A stretch of 64,000 bases of DNA from Heliocidaris tuberculata (taxonomy: Eukaryota > Echinodermata > Echinoidea > Camarodonta > Echinometridae): the NCBI GenBank assembly GCA_025618425.1, contig CM046850.1, positions 26,967,133-27,031,132 of the forward strand, given 5' to 3'. The position numbers and the translations under genes are program-made. Under the pieces are notes generated by a model. It saw only the letters and a program-made list of their open reading frames with translations. It was not told the DNA's origin and made no database searches. Numbering within the stretch: the stretch's first letter is position 1; every line of letters begins with the position of its first letter. Below, piece after piece: positions 1-11,359 of the stretch.

Positions 1-1
1 G

Positions 2-199
2 CATTTACCCATGATCCTTCGGGTGGTGGTGGTGTACCATGGTTGGATATGTAGTGGTGGTGGGAAGGTATTAATGACGGTGGACTTGTCTCGGGATTCT
101 GCAGACCAGGCCAGGACCCAGCGACTGGTCAAGCATGCCAGCAGGTCCCACATCAGGTTGGCTCAGGAGATGATCTTATCCGTGTATCGAGTGTACTAA
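2..199 (+). CDS. possible 3'-terminal coding exon, unrecognised protein
   Basis: An open frame runs from the window edge to a TAA stop at 197-199. Its second half has a coding-like composition (ending RLAQEMILSVYRVY) with no low-complexity sequence, unlike most open frames in this window. I do not recognise the domain. If real it would be the last exon of a gene starting outside the window. It ends in a stop, so it cannot be an unmodified internal exon of the MYND gene at 4576. The first half (VVVVYHGW, then GGG) may not be coding. This is a weak call that rests on open frame and composition alone. Confidence 0.28.
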   Translation, partial: HLPMILRVVVVYHGWICSGGGKVLMTVDLSRDSADQARTQRLVKHASRSHIRLAQEMILSVYRVY

Positions 200-219
200 C
201 ATCAGTGATGTAGTTCAGA

Positions 220-760
220 CCTAGTCCTAGCGTCCTTAGACCTAGACCGTGGGAAATGGGTTGTGTGAAACCAAAGTTTGGACCAAGGCTTTAAACATGT
301 TAAAACATGAGAGTGGGTTTGGTTGGGTCTTGCACATTGAACTTTTGGAACAAACTAGGAGAGGCTGGGGCCTCAAGAAAAACTGGTCTCATAATTGGGA
401 CCAAGAACCTTTCATTATTTAGACCAAGAACCCATTTTTTTTAAACCTGAAATTGGGTCACAGCAAATTTCATTGTAAAGTTTTTTAGTGCAAAACTGGA
501 AGAGGCAGAGATAGACCTCAAGAAAAACTGATCTCATGAATAGGACCAAGGCCCTTTATTATTATAGACAAAAAAACCCCTTCTGAAACCTCCTATTGGG
601 TCTCTGTGTTGAATTTCACTGGATTTATAGGAAACTGGAAGAGGCAGAAACCACAAGAAATTTGTTTCAAGAACAAGGCCAAGTCATTTTTTAGTAAGAA
701 AAATCTTTAAAAAGCTATCTAAAACCAAATCCTCAAGAAATGGAAACCAAGATGGACATT
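220..760. repeat. degenerate ~140-bp tandem repeat
   Basis: Related blocks of the form AACTGGAAGAGGC...CCTCAAGAAAAACTG...CTCAT...GGACCAAG recur near 352, 493 and 632, with a diverged partial copy before them near 250. Spacing is 139-141 bp. Copies differ by substitutions and small indels. No coding frame persists. Confidence 0.6.
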
Positions 761-1542
761 GTGGTGTCAAGTTTTCTGGATTTCTTTATCCAGAAGGCTA
801 AGTACAAACTCTGGAGGCAGGTCTAAAACTCATCACTGACCAACACACTTTGCAGTGCATGCAGTGGAATACTAATCTAATATATCAACATATCATTGTA
901 TTATAATTCATCATTTTATATAAACATGGATATGTATGTACAATAACACATATATTTTCCTACATTAGATCTGGACTCGATGCAATGGAATGGTCAAGGA
1001 ATACAAGTTTCTACTGCTATTTTGTCAAAAGTCCTGTATTTCTGTTTCATTGTGCTTCATATACAAATATGTAATCTGTGCTTACATTTTGCACAAATCT
1101 CAGACTTGAAAAGTCGTTACTTTTGAAATTTTTTATCCTCTTGTGATGAAACACAGATGCTTCCTATTTGTGGAGTTCATTGTGAAAACTTAATCACCAA
1201 AATGTTCACCTAAATGTCTTTAATTTTCTTTCATTTAAACATCATACATATGTAGCCAAGCAGTATTACTGTCCGCAACCTCATTAACATTTTTTGTTTG
1301 TTTGCTTAGTATGCTTAGTATGTAGTCATCTCTTCATTTGTGTAAACTTTAATGACTTACATGTATGACTGAGATATAAACTGCTTAACCTGTATTCAAA
1401 TGAAAGAAAATTAAGAATATCCTTTCCATATTTGCATCATTTTTTGCAGTGTCATCGACTGACATGCTTCAAGAAGTTTAATCATCAATTCATGATTTCA
1501 GCTTTTGCTCTCTCATGTTGACTTATCTGTCCTTTGCTTTAA

Positions 1543-1943
1543 CCTTTTCATGACGGGAATTATTCAAGGGCTAAATTGATCACATTTTGTTCTTCAAATT
1601 GGCAACAATGATATTTTTTTTTTTTAGTGCTACATGGTTCTAATAAAATATAATGTGTTTGAAAATGATATACATAGTTCCAAATTTGAAAAAATTGCCA
1701 TTTTTGATTAAAAAAAACAATGATTTTGAACCTCTCACTGTGTTGCCAATTGAAGGATTTTGAAGTTTAATCACCTTTTTCAAATTCCTGGCATTAAATG
1801 CAATATGGTCATGCAACAAAAATAGACAAAGTGTGTGCAGAAATTTTTGCTCTTTCTACCCTTGCATCTGGTATATTTTTTAGAGTGCTGAATCAAAAGT
1901 TATTGAGCCAAACCACAAAATGTGGTCGATTGTCTCGAAAGGG
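1543..1943. mobile_element. TTAA-type MITE, copy 1 of 4 (piggyBac-like ends)
   Basis: This ~400-bp non-coding element starts CCTTTTCATGAC and ends TCTCGAAAGGG, so the ends are inverted copies (CCCTTTC-type). Copies 2-4 lie at 34088, 51621 and 57752 in the same orientation. Here the flanks have decayed (TTTAA on the left, TTGAA on the right), whereas the other three keep TTAA. Shared internal landmarks include AAATTGATCACATTTTG, GTGCTACATGGTTC and AGCCAAACCACAAAATGTGG. Confidence 0.8.
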
Positions 1944-2936
1944 TTGAACTTCATTTCATTTAATTCATTTTCTGTATGTTTATGTACATTCTTTATTCTA
2001 TTTTGGTTAGCTTTGTACATGAAATAATTGGTTTAGCTCTGTTTGCATTGAATTATGATTGAGAACTATGATAAGGTCACTTTGAAAATGGAAACTAAAT
2101 GTAGAATAGTCATATTTCTTCATCTGTTTCCTGAGAGGTGATTTTATTGAGCAGCTGTTAGCCATGCTACATGAGTATACTGTGTTTAATCCAATTGAGC
2201 TTCCTTTTACATGTTAAATACCTGATATTTTTCACTGACATGTGTGATTATTAACACTGTAGTATTAGATTGTTCTCTAATTAATTTTGATGTTCTTCAT
2301 TTCATGATTGGTCTTTCTCACAATGAACCATGACATAACATGTGTTTGATACTTGAACAATGATGATAAGTGCTGTAGAACAATTAAAGTGAATTTAAAG
2401 CATAGGGCTTTGAAAGAGAGAGTTATGATAATCACTTGTTTGTACATCACAGATGCACATTTTCACTACACTTTCATACTACTGCACTATCATCAACATT
2501 TCAATTTGATATACTAGTATCCTAATAATCATGCCATATGTGTGACATTGTTTGTGACAGTTGTATGAATATAAAGACAAAAATATTGTGTAGTGATGTT
2601 CAGAAAAGAGTATATTTTTCAATATTTTTGAAAACAAGAAACATGCATACACAAGATCTAGCATACATGTTCATGTATGTGAATGATCTTCTGTTGTGAT
2701 AATTTTAAAGTATGGAATTAAGGGAATTATGCATTTAGTTTAGTACTGCAGAGAGGTTTTAGTTGATAGACAAAATGTTGAATATTTCCCAAAGCAGAGC
2801 AGTGACATGTTAATATACACGTTTATCTGCATTGCACATAAATCTTCATTGTCAGTTTTGAGATTTGATAACATCACAAGTATTTTCTTGAAAATGAATG
2901 TAGAAGAGATATGATATGAGAACCCAATACTTTATA

Positions 2937-3430
2937 CAGTGTGAGTCAATAAAAAGGAAACCCAGATTCAACCTTAAATATTGTTGTAATCAATACATAT
3001 AGAAATGATTAAAGGTATACTCACATAGTAGCCTATCATGTTTCCATTAATTTGACACCTTGATTAATAAAATCTGACCATGGGCAGCAGAATAGTAACA
3101 CATTTCCTGATTCATGTCAAATTTGCCTCTGCCCAAGTTTTGAATGAAATGGATGGTCAACCCAAGGTTTGTTGAATAGTCTCCATTCCAGTTCAATGCA
3201 CTCACAAATAATGAAAGTAACTCCCGAACACCATTCACCCCAAACTTGGGCAAAGACGATTTTGACAAGCTTTTTAAAAATGGCCAGTGCTCATTAATCC
3301 ATGATCAAATTTTAGTGAGCAGCCTATCAAATTAAAGAAGACAGTGTTATGATGAAACTATACTACATTTCACCGATTTTGGGCATGATTTAGGGCATGA
3401 AATGGGTTTTCTATTTATTGACTCACACTG
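2937..3430. mobile_element. Tc1/mariner-type MITE (CAGTGTGAGTCAATAAA ends)
   Basis: The 5' end CAGTGTGAGTCAATAAAAAG is mirrored at the 3' end by CTATTTATTGACTCACACTG. The inverted match is about 28 bp with few differences, and both ends are flanked by TA. The 494-bp interior has no transposase frame. CAGT ends with TA target duplications are characteristic of Tc1/mariner-related non-autonomous elements. Confidence 0.82.
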
Positions 3431-3515
3431 TATAGCACAAGCTACAGTAGCACTGTAGATCTCAAACTTGTGGAACAAAAAAACCCCCAACATTTAAATG
3501 AAAGGCTTACTTGTA

Positions 3516-4232
3516 CTAGGTGTTACAAAAACATTTCCCACTTTTGATCCTTAATAGTTCAAAAACTATATATCAGATAACACTGACATTGATATGAGCA
3601 AAAGCTGAATAGTGTACAATTTTGTTGGAGGTAATTTAAAAATGAAAGCATAAATCAGTTTCATTAAATTCAAGATTAATTTTGAAGTTAGGGTTCAGAT
3701 TTTGTTCTATTTTCAAGCCTCTGTACAAAACTTTAAATTTACACAGGGGGCTGTGTGGTTAACACCCAGACAATGGTCCTGGACAATGGCCAGGGTTTGA
3801 ATGCTTTATTATTTATTCATGAGGAATTCCACTATCACGGCCAGGGTTTGAATGTTTTATTATCTATTCATGAGGAATTCCACTAGCTGTGATAGTGGAT
3901 TTCCTCATGAATAAATAATAAAGCATTCAAACCCTGGCCATTGTCCAGGACCATTGTCTGGGTGTTAACCACACACTCCCATACACACCAATTGACTCCT
4001 GTGCAAAGTTAAAGTTTTGTACAGAGGGTTGAAAATAGAGCAAAATCTGAACCCTAACTTCAAAATTAATCTTGAATTTAATGAAACTGAGTTATGGTTT
4101 CATTTTTCAATTACCTCCAACAAAATTGTACACTATTCAGCTATTGCTCATATCAATGTCAGTGTTATCTGATATATAGTTTTTGAACTATTATGAGGAT
4201 CAAAAGTGAGAAATGTTTTTTGTAACACCTTG
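3516..4232. mobile_element. 717-bp near-perfect palindromic foldback element
   Basis: The two halves are inverted copies of each other along almost their full ~330-350 bp, from AGGTGTTACAAAAACATTTC on the left to GAAATGTTTTTTGTAACACC on the right, with the axis near 3874. TA lies at both borders (3514-3515 and 4233-4234). Close to the axis a ~50-bp segment (CCAGGGTTTGAATG...GGAATTCCACTA) is duplicated on the left arm only. There is no coding capacity. Confidence 0.85.
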
Positions 4233-4575
4233 TATTTCCTTGATATATGAGACTTGAGACATTGCTAAAGGGCAAGCTTTCATTTTGATCATTTGTTTTG
4301 TAGATATGCATACAGATGTCAGACAAGTAATTTTTTATCACAGGATAAATTATTCTGTCCTACAATTCAAGATGATTGTGTGCCATTTATGCCAACTATG
4401 CAAATATATAGTGGGTGGGTTAAGAATCGGGGGGTTTATATCAATCTTCCAATTATTCTTTACATCTGAATTTTTTAATTGCAGAACATCATATTTGGTT
4501 GCTGCTTGCCATTTACGTACATGTATGCCAACCAATTACCATTGGCTGTTTATTAATCTATTTCTTACATTGCAG

Positions 4576-4730
4576 GAAGCCGCTGTTTCGTTACTGCTAC
4601 GAGTGCGGGCGGTCCATCGGGGTACGTCTCTCTGCATGTACGCGCTGTAAGGAGGTGTATTACTGCAGCAAGGCATGTAAGATCAAGGCATGGAATGCCA
4701 GACACAAGGAAGAATGCTTGAGAGTAGGAG
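4576..4730 (+). CDS. exon: MYND zinc finger
   Basis: The acceptor is TTACATTGCAG and the donor is GGAG|GTAAGA. Translation gives RKPLFRYCYECGRSIG, then ACTRCKEVYYCSKACK, then AWNARHKEEC. The eight zinc ligands match the MYND pattern: CxxC, CxxC, CxxxC, and the final HxxxC following W. The exon starts with the third base of a codon and ends after the first base of one. Confidence 0.88.
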
Positions 4731-6719
4731 GTAAGAAAAACCATCCCTCATGCAGTCACTATCGTGTAGGAAAGTTGCAATTATACGCAAGCAGAACCAT
4801 TTTGGTTGGGGGAGGGGCTGATAGTAGCAGTAGTGGAGTGTACCCCCCAGCTTAAACAAATTTGTGTTGTCAATTTTGAAATATGCTTGTGAGAAATTTT
4901 TAAAAATGTAAAAACTTTTTTCTCTTTTATGTGAGAACAAATTACTGTTAGCAATTGGTAGCAATTTTGATGCTTTACCACCCCCAAATTTCTCATGATG
5001 CCCCTATTTGCAAGTTCCGGTTTGTGGTACCACTCATAATAGACAGTTTTGTGGATTCCTTAAAATGCATCCAACTTAGTAATGTGAAAATTTTAGGTAG
5101 TGCTAAAATACTCTAGAGGGATCACGAGCGTGTTTTGTGGATTACTGTTAAGGCATCTAACTTGGTAGTACATGTACATGTACAGTGTACAAACATTTTT
5201 GGTAATACTGAAATACACCAGAGGAGTGATTTACTAATGATTTTTTTTTTTTTAATGTTTTCGGGTTGTCCGTCCGTCTGTCTGTCCGTCCGTTCCGCTT
5301 TCCTGTTCTAGCAATAACTAAAGAACCACATGAGGTATGAACTTCAAACTTGGTGCTAGTATGTATCACCATAGGAAGACGATCTGATTAGATTTTGGAA
5401 TACGTTGGTCAAAGGTCAAGGTCACAGGCCAATTTCTGAAATTTCAGGTGTTAGCCTCATTCTCGCGATAACTCAAAAACCATTTGAGATATGAACTTTA
5501 AATTTGGTGCTAGTATGTATCACCATTGGAAGATGATCTGAATAGATTTTGGGGTATTTAGGTCAAAGGTCAAAGGTCACAGGTCAATTTCTGAAATTGC
5601 AGGTGTTAGCCTTGTTAATGCGATATCTGAAGAACCATTTGAGGTATGAACTTCAAACTTTGTACTAATATGTATCACCATAGAAAGACAATCTGATTAG
5701 ATTTTGGGATACATAGGTCAAAGGTCAAAGGTCATAGAGGTCAATTCTGAAATTGCAGGTTTTAGCCTTAACGTGATATCTCAAGAACCATTTGATCCAT
5801 TAACTTCAAACTTGGAACTAGTATGCATCACCATAATGAGACGAACTGATTAGATTTTTGTTCACATAGGTCAAAGGTGACAGGTCATAGAGGTCATTAT
5901 ACAGGTGTATGTGAAATTAATGTTTTTTTTACCTTTGTTATCACCATATCTCAACTGTTTTGTATTCATGACTAGGAGGAGATAAAGTGATCAGACTTTT
6001 GGGTTAAAAGATGTAAGGTCAAATGTCAAAAGGTCAGTTAACATGTAATTAGAGGCATTTTATTCTGGTTATCACAATATTTCAAGAACAGTTTGAGCCA
6101 TCAACTGAATTTTGGCGGAGGCACATAGAAGAAACAGTCGCATTCATCTTGTTACTATTTATGAGATACTTGTTTTGTTTATGATCATCAAATTTACTTA
6201 TGCCATTATAGACTAGAATGTATGTTTTTTTAAATTTAAAAACAAACAAATAGAAGAGTCTTCAAAATTGCGCTTCTATTTTCCTTTCCAGGACGCAGTC
6301 CCAGTCCCAGCCCGACAAGTCACACTGGACAATCAGGCGCACACAACGCTTCAAACACGACAGGTGTTGCAGGCATCCAGGGCCAGGCAGGGTCAAATGC
6401 CAAAGGACAAGGAGGAGGTGGAGGATCAAATGCCAAAGGTCAAACCAGAGGTCAGGGGTCAAATGCAAAGGGTCAGGTAGGGTCTAATGCTAAAGGTGCA
6501 AAGGCGAGTGTTAAAGGTCAACAGAGAACAGCAGCAGGTGCTAATGCTAGAGGTCAGCTAGCGGGTAAAGGGTCAAAGGGCAGGGGTCAGGCAGCAACGG
6601 GGGATGGAGATAACAGATTGAATGATCAGAGTAATGGACAGTTTACTGCAGGTGGTGGGAGGGAAGTTGTGAATAACATGTTGAAATCAGAATGTACAGA
6701 TAACTATAGCTATATCTGA
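4576..6719 (+). CDS. MYND zinc-finger protein, C-terminal part (two exons)
   Basis: Two exons, 4576-4730 and 6292-6719, join in phase (the codon is split after its first base) and end at TGA 6717-6719. The first encodes a MYND zinc finger, a treble-clef fold that binds two zinc ions and usually mediates contacts with proline-rich partners. The second encodes a ~142-residue tail that is Gly/Asn/Lys/Gln-rich, has repeated SNAKGQ-like units, and finishes VVNNMLKSECTDNYSYI. The exon at 4576 starts with the last base of a codon, so upstream exons must exist; I find none between 200 and 4575. The parent family is uncertain: MYND domains occur in SMYD, DEAF1, MTG and ANKMY proteins, and the visible part does not decide. 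In-phase joining makes the structure firm; function beyond zinc binding is not inferable. Confidence 0.8.
5300..6120. repeat. ~175-bp tandem repeat with AGGTCAAAGGTCA arrays
   Basis: Five diverging units each contain CTCAAGAACCATTTGAGGTA-type sequence, then AACTTCAAACTTGGTGCTAG, ATGTATCACCAT, CTGATTAGATTTTGG and a run of AGGTCAAAGGTCA. A CCGTCCGTCTGTCTGTCCGT block (5270-5291) precedes the array. It lies in the intron between the two MYND-gene exons. No coding frame. Confidence 0.75.
6292..6719 (+). CDS. exon: SNAKGQ-repeat tail and stop
   Basis: The acceptor is TTCCTTTCCAG. Continuing the split Gly codon gives RSPSPSPTSHTGQSGAH followed by four SNAKG(Q/A) units separated by Gly-rich spacers, a variant unit ANARGQ, then a mixed acidic end with a single Cys. 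The repeat is low in complexity at the protein level, but codons vary (GCC/GCA/GCT, GGT/GGA/GGG), which argues for selection on the protein rather than simple DNA slippage. Confidence 0.78.
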
Positions 6720-7263
6720 ATGGTTAATTTATTTTATTTATATCGCTCTGTCCGATCCAGTTTGTAGTATTTGTAATTCCACAGTGCACCTGATAATGGT
6801 TTTTTAGATCATGCAGTAGTCCTTTGCACCTTGAAATATTGGGCAGATGTGGATAGTGCAAAAATTTATTCCACAAAATTAATAGAATTATGCATTTTGA
6901 TCACTGGAAGTTTAACTCCATACTGTGATGATATACATACATGTACATGTATCTAAATTTGCCAGTAACTAGTACCATTTGTTAAAGAAACGCAGCAACC
7001 AATGCCCATTTTAAGTACTTTTTAGACCTATAAATCACATTGCATTGAAAATGTGTAAAGTAAGTGAGGATAATAAATCCTTAGAATTAAATGCAATGTG
7101 AAAACAATGTAATACACTAAAGGGATGAAGCAATTAAATTGCCACCAATGACCAAGAAGCATGGATGTAGTATTCTACTGCTGAATTTGCTTTTGTAGAT
7201 GTGTATCAGAAATAATTTAGTATGGATGTTGCCTTTTCATCATCAATTTACCTTTCATTGTAA

Positions 7264-7855
7264 TTAAAGGGCAGTCCAACCTTGGTAATGAGATGATTTG
7301 TGTGAAAGCAGAAAAAATAAGAAAAACAGGATGGTGAAAGTTTGAAAGAAATCGGACAAGGACTAAGAAAGTTATGGATGTTTGAAAAATGAGATTGCTA
7401 CATCTATGCGAATCTCAAATTGGCAATTTGGTGATTCGATTGTGACATTTTTGTGGACAACTCTCCCATTTGTCGTACACAAAAATATCATTAATTTGCG
7501 GTTTTCTTCAAGGCGCTTTTACCTCGGGGCAGTACTCAAAATATATTGGAGATAGCATATTGTTATAGGTCCTCATGAAAGAAAAAGATCGTACTGAGTA
7601 ATACATTTTGAAAAAAGTGAAATATTAGTCATTTTGTGTGTTGGAGCGAATGGGGGAGTTGTCCACAGCTACATCACAGTGACATTACCTATTCGGCCAA
7701 TTTGAAATTCCCATATGTATAGTGATTACAACTTTCAAAAATTCATAAATTTCTTATTGCTTGTCCGATTTCGTTCAAATTTTCACCAATCTGCTTCTCT
7801 GATTTTTCCTCTTTCTTTCAAAGCAACTTGCTATTAAGGTTGGATTTCCCTTTAA
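7264..7855. mobile_element. TTAA-flanked MITE (TTAAAGGG...CCCTTTAA)
   Basis: The left end reads TTAAAGGGCAGTCCAACCTT. The right end, AAGGTTGGATTTCCCTTTAA, is its inverted counterpart with only scattered mismatches. Inverted similarity continues inward (GGACAAG / CTTGTCC, GGACAACTC / GAGTTGTCC). TTAA at both borders again fits piggyBac-like insertion, but the ends differ from the four-copy family. Confidence 0.7.
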
Positions 7856-8867
7856 GTAAGATCTACAGTCTTCTATATGTACTGCGTGTGAAATTGTTTT
7901 GAGTACCATCCACGTTTAATGGTCAAATGAATGAATGAAACTTTATACTGATTGCTTTCAACACCAGTCACAATTTCACTGTCTACCTCTAAAAATTTAA
8001 TGATTTGGATCCTTTTTAATCAGATATAATCATGGTTAGCCCTGAAATCAAGAATAAACCAACACTCTTATTACATGCTAAGAATGTTTTAATGGAATTT
8101 ATGTACATGTACATATATCATTATTAAATTTCGACTCATTTGTCCTCAATTTACATGTTGTGAATTTCAATGTTTATTCCAATCTTTCCTGTATTTATTA
8201 CACATGCACAGTATATAATTTTTATGTACATACATAGTAAGTTCTTGTATATATTGTAAAAGTACTATTTTCTTTGATGTTTCGTTTTCATCACATATTT
8301 TACTTTCAGAGGAAATGCATATTTCATTCAATCTCAATATATGTGTGTGCATTACCTGAAGCTGTAAATCCGTCCTATGATGTTGTACATGGAAGTGCTT
8401 TTTAACTTTTTTTTGGTGAAAAAACTGATGGTTGTTGCATTGTGCATGATTCCATCTTAAATTGCTAGAACAGGCATATTAGAACATTCCAAGCAACAAA
8501 AAAAAAAAAAAAATCTCAGTCATTATGTTGAAGATATATTTGCCTCTTTTTTTTCTTCAAGCATTTTTTAAATATACATGGGGAAAAGTGCCCAAATTAT
8601 CTCGTTTTGGAGACAAATATTTTATCGGGTATTCTATTTTTATTGGTTATCTGTTGTCCTACACTCTTTGGAGGCATAATCTCATTATAGCCCTAGAAAA
8701 TTGACATATTATTTATCCCCCTGATTTGTGATTCAGTACTGATTATGATGATTATCTGCCTTATGTTTTCTCACCTTGAAATCATATGTAATATTAGATC
8801 CGTCCAGGTTATTTATTTCCAATCCTTGTGATGCAAATATATGTGATTTTTTAATTAATGCTGTGAG

Positions 8868-10010
8868 ACAAATGAAGTGACTACTTAGTTGTGAAGTTTG
8901 TGTGCATTTGATAATAAAAATGCTTTATACAGAGATACCAATGTGGTCCCAGTCATTTAAACTATTTGAGCATAGTTATGTATGCTGAAATAAGAAGAGA
9001 GAGAGGAGGGAGAGAGAGAGAGAGAGGGGGGGGGGGGGGGGGAGAGGGAGAGATAGAGAGAAGGAGAGAGAGAGAGAGAGAGAGAGGGGGGAGGGAGGGG
9101 CAGGGGGGATGTGGATGATAGATCCAGCTTGGCTCTAGAGACTTCAACCCTGCTTGCTAAAAATACCTAAAAGAAAAAACAAAAACACACAAACAAGAAG
9201 AGAAAGAGAGAGAGATAGAAATTGAAGGTGGAAAGTGTATAATTTTCCTTCTCAGTTGCCAAAGTGTATCTCCAACAATCTTAAATTAGGTCAATTATGC
9301 AAATTGTCTTTCCTCTGCAATTTTGCTGTGGCCATTATACACCATGCATGTATTCAGTGACCGACAATTTATTTCATACAATTATTCATGCCCACTTGAC
9401 AAATTGATTACGAATTTCAGAACTAATATCTTATAGTGAATGTCACATTGCCCAGGCCGACAACAGACCATGGAAACAAGTGAAGTGACTCCTTATTTGT
9501 GAAGTTTGTGTGCATTTGATAATAAAAATGCATTATATAGAGATACCAATGTGGTCCAAGTCATTTAAACTATTTGAGCGTAATTATGTATGCTGGAATA
9601 AGAAGAGAGAGAGAGAGGGGGGGGGAAGCAATGAATGCCTGGGGGGGGGATGTGGGGGATAGATTCGGCTTGGCTCTAGAGACTTCAACCCTGCTTGCTA
9701 AAAATAACTAAAAGAGAACAGAACAAAACAAAAACACACAAACAAGGAGAGAAAGAGGGAGAGAGAGAGAGGGAGAGAGAGAAAAATCGAAGGGGGGGGG
9801 GGGGATGGATAATTTTCTTTCTCAGTTGCCAAAGTGTTTTTTTAGGTCAATTATGCAAATTGTCTTTCCTCTGCAATTTTACTGTGGCCATTATGTACCA
9901 TGCATGTATTCAGTGACCAATAATAATTTATTTCATACAATTATTCACGCCCACTTGACAAATTAATTACGAATTTCTGAACTGATACCTCATGTCACAC
10001 CGCCAGACCA
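8868..10010. repeat. tandem duplication of ~600 bp
   Basis: Two consecutive copies, about 8868-9470 and 9473-10010, share GAAGTTTGTGTGCATTTGAT, GATACCAATGTGGTCC, GGCTTGGCTCTAGAGACTTC, GTCAATTATGCAAATTGTC and CCCACTTGACAAATT. Each contains a (GA)n and poly(G) stretch of different length. The copies are well conserved outside those tracts, so the duplication looks fairly recent. Confidence 0.8.
8913..8918 (+). promoter_or_regulatory. candidate polyadenylation signal AATAAA
   Basis: This is the canonical hexamer, downstream of the MYND stop and just before a GA microsatellite. The hexamer and its surroundings recur in the tandem duplicate near 9520. Confidence 0.25.
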
Positions 10011-10854
10011 ATTCCAAACTGACTGATTCTTGACCATCTTTGGAACTGTTAACTTTTGTTTGGTCTGTTGTCGGTCTGATGTCGGCCTCTTTGGTGTGAC
10101 TGTGGCAAGGGCGGCGGAGCATATTTCAAAGGGGGGGGGGCACCAGCAAAAAATGGCACTTTGGGGGAAAAAGGGGAACCTACAAAGGGTGAACATAAAG
10201 CGAAAAAAGAAGCATTTTGTAACATTAGTATTACCCTACAGTCTAATTAATATAGTTATTATCATGCATCACCTTCTTCCTTTTTATTCTGGTACTGGAC
10301 ACTACTTCAGCTTCCCCAATTAGCAGTCGGGTGGAATGGTCCAACGATTCATGTGGGAGCGAGCGAAGCGAGCTAGCAAAATTCTATTGCTGAAGTCCTG
10401 GAGTTGTGCATTATTTACAGCGATATAATGAAAATGACAACAGCAAATTCATTTGGGGAGAATGTCGAACGATCTTAATTTGTACTTTGACCCTTTCGTT
10501 TTCTTTAGGATTACACAGATATATAACATACATGTACTTTATGCGATCTGCTTGATTTCATTACACAGAGCAAGTGAGCGTAACGAGCGAGTTATGGGGA
10601 TATTTTCAGAAAATATTGCCTTTACTTGGTGTAAATTATGGGCACATTTGAGCGAGCGGAATGAGAAATCCTTTACTGGGGGGGGGGGGGGGGGGGATTG
10701 GCATTGTGCCCCTCTTGCCTCCAGCTCCGCTGCTTTACGTTATAGTTGTAGTAATATGGGTACCTTTTTAAAGCCGCATCGATTCTTTGAAGCTAGATAT
10801 GGCTCTTTTTGTGAAAAAAAAAAAAAAAAAAAAAAAAGTTGGAAACTTATGAGA

Positions 10855-11335
10855 AGAGGAAAAGGACACATATTAGATAGTAAAAGGGGCACTTATCAGA
10901 AGTAAAGAGGGGCACTTATCAGAAGTAAAGATGTGGTACTTATCAGAAATAAAGAAGGGGCACTTATCAGAAGGGGAAAATGGGCACTTATTAGAAGGGA
11001 AAAGGGGCACCTATCAGAAGTAAAAATGCACTTATCAATAGAGAAAAAGGCTTATGTTAGAGAGAAAGGGGGGGGGGGATTTTAAGATTCGAAAAGGGGC
11101 ACTTATCAGGAGGAGAAAAGAATACTTATTAGAGAGATAAGGTGGATATTATCAGATTTAACAAGGGACACTTTTCATCAGGAGAAAAGGGCACTTATTA
11201 GAGAGAAGGGGCAATTTTCAGGAGAAGAAAGGGCACTTATCAGAAGGGGAAAGGACACTTATTTGAAAGGAAAAGGGGCACTTTTAGTAGTATAAAGGGC
11301 ACTTATCAGAGAAAGGGGAATTTTTCAGAAACAAA
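10855..11335. repeat. minisatellite, ~20-28 bp unit
   Basis: Roughly 18 irregular units carry GGGGCACTTATCAGAAG, GGCACTTATTAGAG or close variants, separated by short A/G-rich spacers. Unit length varies. It is bordered by poly(A) (10815-10838) and by poly(G) near 11365. No conserved reading frame. Confidence 0.8.
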
Positions 11336-11359
11336 AACGGCACGTTGGGGGTACTTGAA

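Larger units (their letters stand above)
6720..8935 (+). other. probable 3' UTR / downstream flank of the MYND gene
   Basis: About 2.2 kb after the TGA without a credible coding exon on either strand. It holds the TTAA-flanked MITE at 7264-7855 and a candidate polyadenylation signal at 8913. Whether the transcript really extends that far cannot be seen. Confidence 0.35.

Noticed and set aside
6262..6480. Open frames on both strands over 6262-6480
   Set aside because: They are out-of-phase readings of the SNAKGQ exon; only the frame continuing the MYND exon joins correctly and reaches a sensible stop.
10340..10700. GAGCGAGCGAAGCGAGC motif as a possible regulatory site
   Set aside because: The same motif recurs inside the hAT-type element at 29626-30488, so it is more simply repeat-derived.
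10453..10905. 150-codon open frame
   Set aside because: It crosses poly(G), poly(A) and the start of a minisatellite, and has no domain or splice context.
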